27,550 bases of DNA from Elysia marginata (lineage: Eukaryota > Mollusca > Gastropoda > Plakobranchidae), in contig BMAT01004447.1 in NCBI GenBank assembly GCA_019649035.1, positions 255,587 through 283,136 on the forward strand, written 5' to 3'. The translations under genes were made by a program, and so were the position numbers. The notes under the pieces are model-generated. The model did not search any database, was not told the origin of the DNA, and was given only the letters and a program-made list of their open reading frames with translations. Positions 1 through 11,107 of the stretch are shown piece by piece (position 1 is the stretch's first letter; each line of letters starts with the position of its first letter).

Positions 1-32
1 ACTCGGAGTGAGACATCTCTACTTAAATTATC

Positions 33-175
33 TCTGGTAGTAGTAGCACGAAAGGTTGCAGTAGTAGTATTAGTAGAAGTAGAAGTAGCAAAAGTTGTAC
101 TAGTACTAGTAGTTGTAGTAGTAGTAGTAGTAGTGGAAATAATAGTAGTAGTTGTAGTAGTAAGTACAGTATTGT
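33..175. repeat. TAG/GTA trinucleotide microsatellite
   Basis: An imperfect trinucleotide array of TAG/GTA units, interrupted by AAG and TTG variants, fills the start of the window. The interruptions suggest an old array. It has no coding meaning. Confidence 0.9.
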
Positions 176-180
176 CATTG

Positions 181-2580
181 AAAAATAGTACCAAAAGAAG
201 TATAGAAGAAGGATTTAACAAAGGGTTTTCGAAACTGCTCAAAGACTAGCGTAACAGTACAAGGTAGTAAAGTTCTCTGTGATTTAATAACTGAATTTCT
301 ACAAAACATTATAATACACCAGCAGATCTAACTTCATTTATTCCTTCTTAGACTATATTAGTCAGTACTAGGTATTCTCAGGAATCGGGTTGCAAAAATG
401 ATGAATTGCAGAATGTTATACGCATGGACTTGTCTAAATCTTGGTATCTGTTCGGCGAGATGGTAGATGATAACAGTGAGATGAATTGTATTCTGTCACT
501 TTGGATAAGTTTCCTACATTTTTCTTACCCTCATGAATTCTAGAAGATGTAATACCTGCTTGCGTTTTACTGACATCAATGCGGCTGTTTCCGTGTTACA
601 ACAAATCCTCGGACGATTCTGCTTTTACAGCACACATTGGAGTCTTCCACTCTAAGGTAATAATGTGTGTCCGTTATCATGTTATAAAGTTTTTTTGTCC
701 TGCCATTCACATTTTAGTAACCTTTGTTTCAAGAACGTAAACAAATTTGTCGTCTCGTCTACTAAAAAGGAGATAGAGCCTCAGTATTTTGCTGTTATTC
801 GGCTAAAGACTTCTAAGCGAGCCATTAATAATTTTAAAAAAAATTAGTTCCAATATCGAGCAAGTAAAGAAAAAAGTGAGAATATTTGTTTTGAGCATAA
901 TGCGTGTTTTTTGTTGCTTTTTTTTTCTTTTGGGGAGGGGGGGGGGCAAATTTTGACAATTAACCCCGAATAAAACTAGCATACAAGCGGACGTAGACAT
1001 GTCATTTCGAATTTGAAGATGGTAATGTAAGGAACTCTTTGCTAAGTTGAAAATAAAATAAATAATAGATCTCCAGGCTTTATAGGTACGAAACTGTAGA
1101 TCTAGATCTATTTTTTACAATAAATCTTTGTGGAAACAGGTGTAAAAGTGTAATAACTTAATCAGGTTTAAGACCTACAATTTCAATTTAAAAATGCTTA
1201 GGAACGGTTGAATGAGTCTTACACTAAGTACATCAAGTGTAATACATCATAGAAGCAGTTTAAAAGACCACATCGGCTGAGTTGCATGTTCGTTTGGTGT
1301 TGTAGAAGTTTGACTGGTAAAGAAACACGAAACACCGGTACAAATTATATCGTTTGGAATTGTGGGCCTAACATCTTTAAAATATATGGAATTCAGAAAA
1401 ATATTTAAGTAGTTGAAGTTGTTATTAATAAGTACGCATATAGTTATATAGATCATGAAAATTTTAAGCTGTGGAGAAAATCAACAAAATTTATTGGTTC
1501 TTTAATTATAAACGTGTAGGCCTACAGAAATGAAGTAAATTATTACGATGCAAAATTAAAATTAAGGCAGTGAATTGCAAAGAACTCTTGGTCAAAGCTA
1601 ACCAGCCAAGGAAGCATCAATAAATACCATCAAACTTTAAAAGACTAAAACATAAGTCCTAAGTAAACATCTACATCAATGCAGGATAACAATTCCTTTA
1701 CTTTCAATATGTGAATAGTATTTCAAACAGCTCCATTAAGTCACCGTGTTAGTTTTTGAGATGTTCATATATTTCAGACAGTTTCATAAAGTCATCGTCT
1801 TAATTATTATTAAACCGATTATTTTGTGCTTCTTTGAGATGACAAACATCATACAGTGACATGCTGCCGGCATCGGGCAACGTCACGCTCCAATTCAACC
1901 TCTTTATCATCAGTCTATTCTGGCATGCCAGCTCTACAGATCTTCGTGCCCCAATCCAGTTTCAAGTAGATCAGTTTAGAGATCTTACTTCTCTGTTAGC
2001 TGACAAAACTAAAAATTACAAAATAAGCTACAAATCGAGAAGTTTGTTGTTAATTTGATCTATCATTTCAGCACTATTAATTGTACCATATTTATGCTTT
2101 GTTCTTTGATGATTTTTGACAGCATTTTAAAAATTGGACTCCGTTAAACTTTTCGTCAAAAAGTTATATCCTAATTTTGAAGAAATTTATTCTGCAATAT
2201 GATACAAAATCTTTTGAATTGAGCTCAATGACACATGATGAAACAGATATTCTTCTCGAGACAGCAAAAAAATAAGACAGCAATGTTAAAGCAAACTAAA
2301 TCCATCAAAACCAAACCTGAAATGCACATAATTCATGCCACAAGTAGAACAGTGAAAGGTTAGAGCAACCTTTTATCTTCATCCTAGGAAACGCGAACAT
2401 TTATAAAAAATGGCGACCACCTATTTTAATTTGGCGACCTCCTCCTTAAAATTGTGACAATTTAACGTGCCCAGTAGAGTATTTGGATCAAATCAACACA
2501 AGACTGTGTAGTTCAGAAAACATGTTCATGAAGTTGCTTTGGATACAGTATAATTTATACAATAATAGAAAACATCAGCA
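181..2580. other. AT-rich stretch with no recognised gene
   Basis: Short open frames are present on both strands, but none has a recognisable protein family, a convincing start or a codon bias that separates it from background. A G-rich run lies at about 934-947. At 1861-1980 both strands are open for 40 or more codons with no recognisable product. A plus-strand frame open from about 350 to 533 begins after an AG-ending pyrimidine-poor tract and is equally unassigned. This may be intron or intergenic DNA. Confidence 0.6.
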
Positions 2581-2586
2581 AAAGTT

Positions 2587-2735
2587 CGTCGCGCACTACC
2601 TCGGGACGCTGTTCGCTTTCGCTCCCGAACTCTCTCGGCGGACGGTGGCAAATTAGCCGTTGCATGAGGCGAACGGGAAACTGTTTGCGAGCACTCGCGC
2701 TTTGCAACAGGCTTCAGGCGACGGAAACTGAACGG
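2587..2735. promoter_or_regulatory. CpG-dense patch, possible regulatory island
   Basis: Twenty CpG dinucleotides occur in about 149 bases at roughly 55% GC, inside a region that is otherwise AT-rich and CpG-poor. Several frames are open across it on both strands, as expected for GC-rich DNA, and none is recognisable. It could be a small unmethylated regulatory patch, part of an old repeat or an exon. The sequence does not decide between these. Confidence 0.3.
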
Positions 2736-2779
2736 TTTTAAAACTCAAGATTGACGAGATCCCTACCTGCCAGACTGAG

Positions 2780-4200
2780 TGTGAGCAAGCGCCCTAATCG
2801 TCTGGACACATCCTGGAGTTCTGGAAAAAACTTTTTGCCACAATCTTCTAGCCCATGTCGACTATTATCACAAAATAATTGTACAGGGCCGGAAAGAGAA
2901 TTGACCAAATTTGCCTAAATGAGCGGACTACAAAATCATGTGCCATTCCAACAAGGCAAGAGCAAGGAAGAAAAAGTAATTGAACCTTCTTAGTTAAAAA
3001 AAAGTCCATCTGTCCAAGTTCAATGTAGAAAGCCCATCGATTTAAAAAGATACTTACTTTATGTGTCACAGGGGATGTCCAAAAGTACAAAGATTTCGAT
3101 CATGTGTGTTTCATATCACCACATAATCTAATACCATTAAAGCAAAGCTAATGATAATCCTAGACAATTGAAAAACTTGAAAGAGTTGAACAATGTTTTG
3201 TTTTGAACGTGGACACATTATTTTTATCGACTCCTTAATGCAACTTTGCCGTGAGTACCACTGAACATATGTTGAGAAAGCGAAGATGAAAACGTATACA
3301 TTTTTATGTTGTTCAATAGTTTCGCTTCTACTGATTCTCAAATAATCATTTGATGGAAGTAAAATGAATGATATTAAAACCCATTTGCCATGAAAGACAG
3401 CAAACTGCCCTTTACAGCTGTGTCTTTTTTTCTTTTTTTATACAGTATATGGATTCCTTTCGTGGCACGCAGAGTCCAGGCCTAATAGTTAAAATACAAA
3501 AGAAAAACAACACGGCAATCATCCAGAACCTAAAATGCAAGAAAAGTCGGTAACACATATCTAGTTTGGATTTAGGCCTCCAACAGACTCTGGATCTAGA
3601 TACTTTCTACATCTAGCTCTAAATCTACATTTTTCGAAATTGATTTAAGGAACTAAATTAAGTTATATATATCTATATTAATTTCAGATTTAGAATAAAC
3701 CATCATTCTACAGAGTTCAACAAAAGAAGCTGGAGAAACCGTTTTGTTCACGTGTATTCTTCCACTGAAAAAAATGGTTGGCAGAAGTGTGTAAAATTTG
3801 ACCTCTCCTCACAGACCCATATAAACGTCCTATAACATTTCTCTTAGCTAACATTTTAAGAAGCAATGCCTCATAGTAAGTGCCTCAACCAAGTTCGAGC
3901 CAGAGACGAAACTAGATCAAATGACTAACAGATCAGCATGATCTTGGAAGGCAAGTCTAACATGATACCCTTGGTTTAACGACCAGAGTGCGACTCACTA
4001 AAGGAAGCCATAAACTGCGCATGCCTGGAAGAGTTAAGTCGCGGCCGTCTACATAAAACTGTTTCCGGCCTGTACTTGTTGATGTTTATCTCGAGCGGTA
4101 GCGTTATTTATCGCCGCCGCTGTTGTTGTTTTTTCTGTTTATCGTGTCATCATTTTGCTGGATCGCTTTCATCTCAGCTGGAGACGTCTTCTTGTGTGCT
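2780..4200. other. AT-rich stretch with no recognised gene
   Basis: I see only short background frames here. There are A/T-rich runs and TCTAGATCTA-like motifs around 3590-3640. No repeat family, tRNA-like box pair or protein domain can be supported. Confidence 0.55.
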
Positions 4201-4204
4201 AGGT

Positions 4205-4529
4205 CTAGGAGGGCAACCGGCTATGCGGCCTAGCGGTAACCCACTCGTTCAGAGATCGAGAGGTGCGTAGTTCGACCCACAGTCGAGTCAAACCAAGGAC
4301 TTTATAATTGGCATTAGCATTTGATCCGGCTAGTGTCTGGCATTATGGATTTTCTAATAAGTCTAGTCTGCCCAGTGTCAGGAAAATGTGACTGGGTCTG
4401 ATGTAAGCAAGCGCTCCTTACATCAAAGTGTGGCAGCAAGCTTTCAATTGTCCCAAGCGCCGTCTCTGGTATAACCTCGAAGTTGACTTGGACGTTAAAA
4501 TTTCAAACAACCAACCAACTAGGAGGGCA
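4205..4529 (+). mobile_element. Complete tRNA-derived SINE with 11-bp target-site duplication
   Basis: The element body is 4216-4518, about 303 bp. The tRNA-like head has an A-box-like segment (CTAGCGGTAAC, 4230-4240) and a B-box-like segment (GTAGTTCGACCC, 4267-4278), the internal promoter of RNA polymerase III. The 3' end reads GACGTTAAAA and then a short CAAC-repeat tail. CTAGGAGGGCA is repeated exactly at 4205-4215 and 4519-4529, immediately flanking the body. That is what target-primed insertion leaves, so both ends are defined. Such elements are non-autonomous and borrow the enzyme of a LINE. Family name not assigned. Confidence 0.85.
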
Positions 4530-4605
4530 TTGATTTTAAGAAAAAATCCATTCTCGTCATGCTATAAGTATTAGAGTGATCTTTGAAACCAATATTGTTA
4601 ACATT

Positions 4606-4725
4606 ATGTGGCGTCGTGGTAGCCACTCGGCTCTCTAACCTATAGGTCTAGGGTTTGAGCCCTGGCTTAGCTGGTCGGCGTTTACGTGGTTCCTCTGACA
4701 ACGCGTGATGACGATAAAATGCCTT
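4606..4725 (+). mobile_element. tRNA-like SINE head, second family or partial copy
   Basis: The sequence starts with a tRNA-like GTGGCGTCGTGGTAGCC segment (A box) and has a B-box-like GGGTTTGAGCCC at 4651-4662, at ordinary tRNA spacing. No clear 3' tail or target-site duplication was found, so the right end is approximate. The anticodon arm does not fold well and the T-loop carries a C-to-T change, so a working tRNA gene is unlikely. Confidence 0.6.
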
Positions 4726-5213
4726 TTTTCACATATTAAAGCTAAAAGTCATTACATAAATGACTTCATAGTTAGGGGACTTATAGTATTGTTGTGTGAG
4801 TATTAAATCAAAAATACACCAACAAAAATTCGATGTAAAATGGTTTTCGGTTACATGCACATTTTATTTGCTACGTTTCAGGGGTATAATAGAAAATGAA
4901 AGTTAGCGATTATACCCTTTTTATCTGAAATAAAAAAAAAATTTAATCTATCTTCACTTTTAAATAATTTTTTTTCAAACGAATTAATATGCAACTTATA
5001 TTAAATGAAAACTTTTATTGAAAAGTGTAGGCTTACTTATGATTCATGTTTTTAATTTGTAAGTGCTATGAAAAAAAAAACAAAGTTAGATCTCATTAGT
5101 AAAAATCAGTGATAAATCTTAAAATACTTTTCTATAATTCCATATTGGTTCCGACAGTATTTGGAATCGAGATGTTACAGCAGTACAAACTCGTTATCTA
5201 GGGCTAAAACATA

Positions 5214-5430
5214 GAGGGGCAAGACAAAAAGGCAAACAGATAGGAAAAAGACTAGGAGCTGGTGAAAGAAAAAAAAGAAAAAGAAAAAAAGATAATGAAA
5301 ACTAGCCAGAAAACACAGAGTCTATACAACACAGAGGGGAGAAAAGAAAAAACAAAAATGCACAGGAAAGAAAACCAAGGCGTAGAAAAGATAAAACTAC
5401 AGAAAAAGATAGTTATAGAATAAATCCCAG
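5214..5430. repeat. Purine-rich A/G tract
   Basis: The plus strand is strongly purine-rich, with runs such as GAAAAAAAAGAAAAAG and scattered AGGAAAG units. It is low-complexity sequence rather than a clean microsatellite. Confidence 0.7.
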
Positions 5431-5521
5431 GAGAAAATACTACTACCTTGGTTTCTTTTGTCTTTTCTGTCTACCTCTCTCTGTCTTCTGTTCTTGGGTC
5501 TTCTTTCAAATTGTACTAGAA

Positions 5522-5655
5522 CATGCCAATCTATCTGCCTGTCTGCCTTTCTGTCTATGTATGTAACCATCAGCCTATCTATGTATCTACGTATCTATTT
5601 GTGTATATATCTCTTTATCTATCTTTTTATCTATGTATCTATCTATCTATCGACG
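5522..5655. repeat. CTAT/CTGT tetranucleotide array
   Basis: Imperfect CTAT, CTGT and GTAT tetranucleotide units run through the interval, becoming regular at the right end. Open frames across it consist of Tyr, Leu, Ile and Ser repeats and are artefacts of the array. Confidence 0.9.
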
Positions 5656-5775
5656 ACCTAGATGAGCCAGGCGGGGGAATGGGAAATAAGCAGTTGCCTG
5701 ACAACAGGTGACCTAACGGACGGCGAGAAACACTGCGTCGCACCAAATAAAAGTAAGACTAGGCTATAATGCATA

Positions 5776-5872
5776 TCCATCTATCAATCTATTTTTATCT
5801 ATCTATCTATCTGTCTATCTATCTATCTATCCATCTATGTACCTATGTATCTATCTATCTATCTAGCTAGAA
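5776..5872. repeat. CTAT tetranucleotide microsatellite, second block
   Basis: This is a more regular CTAT array, separated from the first block by about 120 bp of non-repetitive sequence that includes a GC-richer part (5650-5740). Confidence 0.9.
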
Positions 5873-5879
5873 ACATTTC

Positions 5880-7120
5880 TATTATCCACGTATTCATTCA
5901 CTAACCTGCCTTTGAAACCACATAATGCATTTCTCGAGGGGTTTTTTGCCTTTAACCCAAAAGTAATTTAAGAATAGACACTAATTCCTTTATTTTAAAA
6001 CGAACATAAATGTTGCAATGTATTCACCAAGGTTTGTAGGCACAAATAGCGAAACAAAACAAACAGTCATATCTTCCTGAAGTAAAGCACAAAGATCTCG
6101 CAAATATAGTAAATTACTTGGATGTCTAAACCTTGAATTTGAAAGAGAAAAAAAAATCTCATGAAAAATAGATTTTATTCCTTTTTTTCTCCTTTCTTTG
6201 AAATTAAAAGAGGTTGATATACTTTGTAAAAGAAATTCGATTACGTCTGCATTTTCTAACGTTGCGGTGCTCAGATAAAATTTTCACTCTTCACAATATC
6301 AACATCCTTTTACGCAAAAACTTGCGACAACAGACTCATTTCCACTGATTGCAAGGCAAATGCGGTGGCCGTTTTCTTAACTCATGAAGCAAGTCAAGTT
6401 TTGTTACCGATGCAATAGGCAACATTTTCAGTATAGATCTACACAATCCTACGACCCACAATATGTACAGTAGATGTTCGTACAACATTCGCATGCGCTT
6501 AGCCTGATCTAACAGGCTTGGCGCTGGGCAGTCACTGTGGGAAAGGGAAGTTGAGTTTGCTATCTCTGCCTTTCTGACTTCTAAGGATTCTGTCGTACCC
6601 GCAACGCTATCTGAGGGTAGTGTTGAGGGTTATTGGTCAGTATCTACCTTGCAAAATTATCAGCTTTCGTCCTAACATTACCCCAGACAAACTAGTCCAT
6701 TACAACTATTTCCAACTTACAGTATAATTCTCTTCTTCATTACCCTGACCACCGTTTTATCTGTTTTCCTTCTTTTCTCCCTCTACCCAATTAAGGTGAT
6801 AGGAAGCATTTTTGCAGTTCTTTTTGTTGGATCATGGTTTTTTATCTTGATTTTTTAAATATGAAATAAAGGTAATGTCAAATGTATTGAGTAATTGTTC
6901 TGAAGGCACACTGCATGTAAATAAAATAGCGTAAACATTTGTTTTTGTTTTTATGAGTAGAATAAAAATATTACCACAAGCTTGGATTGAGCAACAGACG
7001 ATACGAAAGGTAGAAGAACACTGGGCATGAACATTGTAGGTTTGAAACTCAAACCTGCTGTCTTCATTATTATCGTTATCATTTTTTGTCTCAAATTTTT
7101 GTTTTTATATAACACATTTT
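5880..7120. other. Mostly non-repetitive stretch with one weak exon-like frame
   Basis: The region is AT-rich and lacks recognisable domains. On the plus strand 6508-6675 is open for about 55 codons after an AG (6514-6515). It encodes a mixed, protein-like composition (for example LWEREVEFAISAF), but has no strong donor and no known homologue. I treat it as unproven. Confidence 0.4.
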
Positions 7121-7122
7121 AC

Positions 7123-7278
7123 GTTCTTCCTTCTCTTCTTCTTCTTCTTCTTCTTCTTCTTCTTCTTCTTCTTCTTCTTCTTCTTTTTCTTCTTCTTCTT
7201 TTTCTTCTTCTTCTTCTTCTTTTTTTTTTCATCTTCTTCTTCTTCTTCTTCTTCTTTCTCTTCTTCTTCTTCTTCCCT
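7123..7278. repeat. Long CTT/TTC trinucleotide array
   Basis: About 150 bp of CTT repeats with T-rich interruptions. The long open frames across it are poly-Leu/Phe on the plus strand and poly-Arg/Lys on the minus strand, both spurious. Mirror-symmetric pyrimidine arrays like this can form triplex DNA. Confidence 0.95.
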
Positions 7279-7484
7279 CTGTACCCTTCTTTTCTATTTT
7301 CTTTGGTGAATACCGTTCCTCTTTCTATTTTCCTATCTATCTCTCTATCAACTGCCCACTGCCCAGTGCTTACCTTCTTTCTCCGGATAACGCAGGTTGA
7401 AAGAGAGAGAGAGATAAAATTATGCACCGGGGTACCCACCGAGGCAGGCATTCCTAGAATTTACGCTCTAGTTTTGATACTCAC

Positions 7485-7587
7485 CTTAAAGCCCGCAAGA
7501 GCACTCATCCGAGGTAGGATTTCATGCGGAGCATGGCTTCCTATCTTCTTGTCCACCGGGGGATAGGCAAATTGGAGTAGACACGAG
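7485..7587 (-). CDS. Possible internal exon, unknown protein
   Basis: Read on the minus strand, the stretch is bounded by an acceptor-like CTTCTCACAG (AG at 7588-7589) and a strong donor, AAG|GTGAGT (7482-7484 is the GT-G). Between them 103 bases give one base plus 34 codons without a stop. The frame contains FAYPPVDKKIGSHAP and ends MSALAGFK. The entry would be phase 2 and the exit phase 0. The composition is more protein-like than most background frames here, but I recognise no family and see no partner exon with matching phase nearby. It could be chance: GTGAGT occurs several times by chance in a window this long. Confidence 0.25.
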
Positions 7588-7749
7588 CTGTGAGAAGTCA
7601 AACGTATTACCTCACTCTCCTTGCTATCTTATAGTATTATTTTCAAAGTAACGGTACGTTAGGGTTATTGAGCAAAAGCGTGAGGCTATGTGCGTATGGT
7701 AGACTTGAGCCAACACGCTTGAGAGTGGTATTTATAAACAATGGTTACA

Positions 7750-7798
7750 GGCACACACACACACTCTCTCTCGCGCTCTCTCTCTCTCTCATTTTTAT
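7750..7798. repeat. CA then CT dinucleotide microsatellite
   Basis: A compound array: GCACACACACACAC followed by CTCTCTC with a CGCGCT interruption. Confidence 0.9.
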
Positions 7799-7819
7799 CT
7801 CTCGCACTCTTTCATCGCA

Positions 7820-8600
7820 AGATGGCTAAATTCACTGGTTCACTTCCTCGACAAATGACTCTGTGATTTCTTGTAGTATGGAAGATCTACATGTAATGCT
7901 AATTTGTACGGTTTCGACACTATGACTCACGCAATAAAATATTCATAATACCCGGTGCAAGGCAATTGCAGAATCGCATTAGAATTTTTCTGTTTCTTAT
8001 CTCATTTGCTAAAGTAAAACACTATTTGTGGAGCCACGGATTTTCTTGGACAAATAACTCTTTACCATTTTCTCAGTAATTTTTTATATGAAAGAGGGGT
8101 AAATGTCTCTGGAGCTTAGACAAATTAAATGCAACTATCTAAGTGTACTTCACGCAAGAAACACAAAATACCCTTTTTTTGACCAGGTAAAAAGGTTGAA
8201 TCCGCATTGTCCTTGAACAATTTTTTCACAGTTTATTGAGCTTAATTTTGTTTCTTTTTCAAGTTTCTTTCAAATTTCTTTTAAATTTAAAAATGTTAAC
8301 TTAAATTTTTACCGTTCTCAATGCGCAGAGAATCTTCTGAAAACATTTTATTGTCAGTTTTGTTGTCGAGGGCGTCGTCCCATTATTCAAAGGACAAAAA
8401 AAATTACATCATAAACCTTCCCCTATTCTAATTAGCGTATCATGGCCAAACTCAATCATGATTCACCTAGTAATAATGTTACGATGTCAATCTATTAAAG
8501 AGCAAAAAAGACAAATAAGGCTATTGAAGCAATGAAAGATCTCTTGCCAGCAAAGCATCAGCAGGTTGAGTTTATTCGTTTAGCTCTCTGTCTGAAACTT
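7820..8600. other. AT-rich stretch, nothing recognised
   Basis: No tRNA-like boxes, tandem repeats or domain-bearing frames were seen. Confidence 0.5.
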
Positions 8601-8621
8601 CCTTTTTCGTGAAGTGGAAAA

Positions 8622-8720
8622 GTGGATGGCTTAGTGGTCTGTTCGTCTGTTCTCACGCCTGGCAAGGCAGTGGGTGCCGGCGAGTGGTGCGGGTTCGAAC
8701 CCTACTGTTTTCATGCTCTG
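8622..8720 (+). mobile_element. tRNA-like SINE head
   Basis: An A-box-like TGGCTTAGTGG (8626-8636) and a perfect B-box-like GGGTTCGAACCC (8691-8702) are about 65 bp apart, longer than in most tRNAs but within the range of long-variable-arm types and SINE heads. No tail or duplication was identified, so the right limit is approximate. A functional tRNA is unlikely because the acceptor and anticodon stems do not close. Confidence 0.55.
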
Positions 8721-9029
8721 TCTTGTATTGTCTTGTTCTTTCGTACGTCCTGTCTGTCGCTGGATCTAGTTTTGCGATTGTCTTTATTTATTACTACACA
8801 GAGACAGTAATAAGGTTAGGCAAGCTGCACAAACTGTTATGTCTATTCATTCAACTCTTTATCGGTCGAAGTTGCGAAAGTCGATTTAAATTAAGTAAGA
8901 TCTTTTGCTCCTCATTAGTGATAATTTTTTGCGAGAGCTTAATCATAGCTCTTTTTTTTTCAAAAGCTCAATTATGTGCCTTGAAGGTCAACCTTGAGCA
9001 GAGTTGAAAGATTTGCATACTAGCCTAAC

Positions 9030-9420
9030 AGACGTTTGCGAGCAGCAAAGAGCGGAAGCGGAAGTTGAATTGGACCAGCAGGCCTACACTGCAGACTTTA
9101 CTACATAACTGCCGACTCCAGACACCACAGACGGTAATTAGCACTATGCATCATCCGAGGGGAAGTCCAGAGGGTAATTGCACCAGTCGTCGACCTGGTC
9201 TCTGCAACGTGAGCATCTGGTGAGTGTCAGAAGTCCATCAACTCAAATTAGGGTTGAGTTCACCTAAGGGGGGCTGTGTTCCAGTTTGCTGGTCGTACTC
9301 ACGCCCGCTCCGCGCCCAGATATCAGGGTCTTCTCTGATCTTTGGGCCAACCCCCTTTAATAGTAAGTGCCGGGCACTGAATAGAATTTCAATTATTCGG
9401 ATAAGTGCGTGCACCTAGTT
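9030..9420. other. GC-richer patch open on both strands, unassigned
   Basis: Between about 9238 and 9410 the minus strand is open for 57 codons (it includes KIREDPDIWARSG, followed by an internal GTGAGT that could be a donor at about 9301-9306). The plus strand is open over 9224-9418. Only one, or neither, can be real. I recognise no domain in either frame. It may be a fragment of an old repeat. Confidence 0.3.
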
Positions 9421-9439
9421 TAATAGTCCGAATAATCGA

Positions 9440-10590
9440 ATAATTAAATCGCTCTATGCAAATTAATTGTATGAATCAAAATTTAGCGTGGTTTTTCCAA
9501 ATCTAAAAACGAAAAAGGAGAAAAAACTGTTGGGAGTGGGTTGATGGTTCTCAAACTGTGAAGTTTAGAGTTGTTTTTACGCTTTGCAATTTTTTCCACA
9601 TCCCGATCTAAATATAGACTATAGAGACCTTAAGCACACGCACCGTGTCTAGCTACGCGTACGCAAAAATCGGGAAAGCAGATTGAGGAAACTATGAAAA
9701 TAGTGGAACCAGTTTCTAAAAATAGATGCACAGACGTTCCCGTCATACTCACGCGTTGCTGCTTAAAGTCTGTTATATCAAGGAAACGACTCTCTTCAAA
9801 TGATTATTCTTGTTAGTGACGTTTTCAAAGATCCTAAAACGATTCATCGAATCGCATAGTAAAGATTTTATTTTTGGAAAAGCGACTCTTGTAAGTCAAT
9901 CCAAAAAATCGAATATTTTATTCGGATCATGCACAGGCTTGCCCTTTGTTTGATTATCAAAGTTTTGAAAGAAAGAGGTATGATAGTAGAGATTAAGGGG
10001 TTTTATTAAAATTTGATTGGGTTTGAATGATTACATTGATAACACGAAAGTTTAATTACAAGACAAATCTCTTTTTTAGGAGACAGTATTAGCTAATAAC
10101 TGACATTATTCTGCATCGACACCTGTATTTGCGAAGATGCAAAAAAAAAACTTATGGTTGGTAATTTATCATTGTTTGATCTTCTATTGTTATAAAGGAA
10201 GCATAATTAATTTAATTTTGTTTTATTGTACTCGTAAAATGGTTTGAAAAGAAAATAAAAACAGAACACAACAGAACATTTCTTTTTTAAGTAAAGAGCT
10301 CAAGTTCTAAAGAAAATCAGACACATTAGTATTTTATTTTGGTAAATGGAATAAAGCTTAAAAGCAATTTTATTACTGATAGAGTTGATTCGCTAGGATG
10401 TAATATCTGTCTACCATATCATAAAAACATGTCTGCGCTCTGACAAAATCTTAATCACATATGCCATCATATTGAGGATTGGAGGGTGGGGGAGGGGAGG
10501 TCTTTAACAGCAGGGGTGGTAATGGAAAATAAATGCACTGACTAAAAGCTTACATAATGTATGCATCCGGCTAAGCATTTGCAATACGTC
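9440..10590. other. AT-rich stretch, nothing recognised
   Basis: No gene, clear tandem array or tRNA-like element was seen. A short G-rich run lies near 10480-10500. Confidence 0.5.
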
Positions 10591-10604
10591 TTTATAAGTG
10601 GCAC

Positions 10605-10800
10605 CGAGAGAAAGAGAAAGGGAAAAAGAAAGAAAGAGAAAGAAATAATGAGAGAGAGAGAGACAGACAGACAGAGATGCGGAGAGAAAGAGACAGAGAG
10701 ATAGACACAAGGAGAGGAAGAAAGAGAATGATAGATAGCGAGATAGCAAGAGATCAAGAGAGAGAGAGATGAAGAAAGTGAAAGAAAGAAAGAGAGAAAT
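10605..10800. repeat. GA-rich purine tract
   Basis: Imperfect GA, GAAA and GACA units make a nearly all-purine plus strand for about 200 bp. The minus-strand frames that cross it are Ser/Leu/Phe repeats and are not genes. Confidence 0.9.
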
Positions 10801-10995
10801 ATAAAAACAGACTGATGCTTAAAGACTCGAATACAACCCTAAATAACTGTGGATAAAAAAAAACGAGAAAAACACTTTAAAAAACACCTAAAAAAAGTAA
10901 CAGAAGAGGAAAAAAACGATAATTTCAACAGACACAAAAAGCTTTTTAGGACGTAAAGGAGACACACCTGAAGATTCAAAAGTCCTTTAAATCAA

Positions 10996-11107
10996 NNNNN
11001 NNNNNNNNNNNNNNNNNNNNNNNNNNNNNNNNNNNNNNNNNNNNNNNNNNNNNNNNNNNNNNNNNNNNNNNNNNNNNNNNNNNNNNNNNNNNNNNNNNNN
11101 NNNNNNN
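10996..11107. other. Assembly gap (112 N)
   Basis: Undetermined bases. The gap falls exactly at the 3' end of the minus-strand LINE that begins at 11108, so the LINE tail and its target-site duplication are hidden. Confidence 1.

Noticed and set aside
1861-2058. Plus-strand frame of 65 codons
   Set aside because: The opposite strand is equally open, no domain is recognised and the splice context is poor.
5458-5711. Two plus-strand frames over the tetranucleotide array
   Set aside because: They encode Tyr/Leu/Ile/Ser repeats from CTAT units and have no independent support.
7027-7566. Long plus-strand open frame of 179 codons
   Set aside because: Its core is poly-Leu/Phe made by the CTT array and its ends show no domain. 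The overlapping minus-strand Arg/Lys-rich frame (7119-7451) is the same artefact.
10504-10757. Two minus-strand frames of 71-81 codons
   Set aside because: Both are Ser/Leu/Phe translations of the GA-rich tract.
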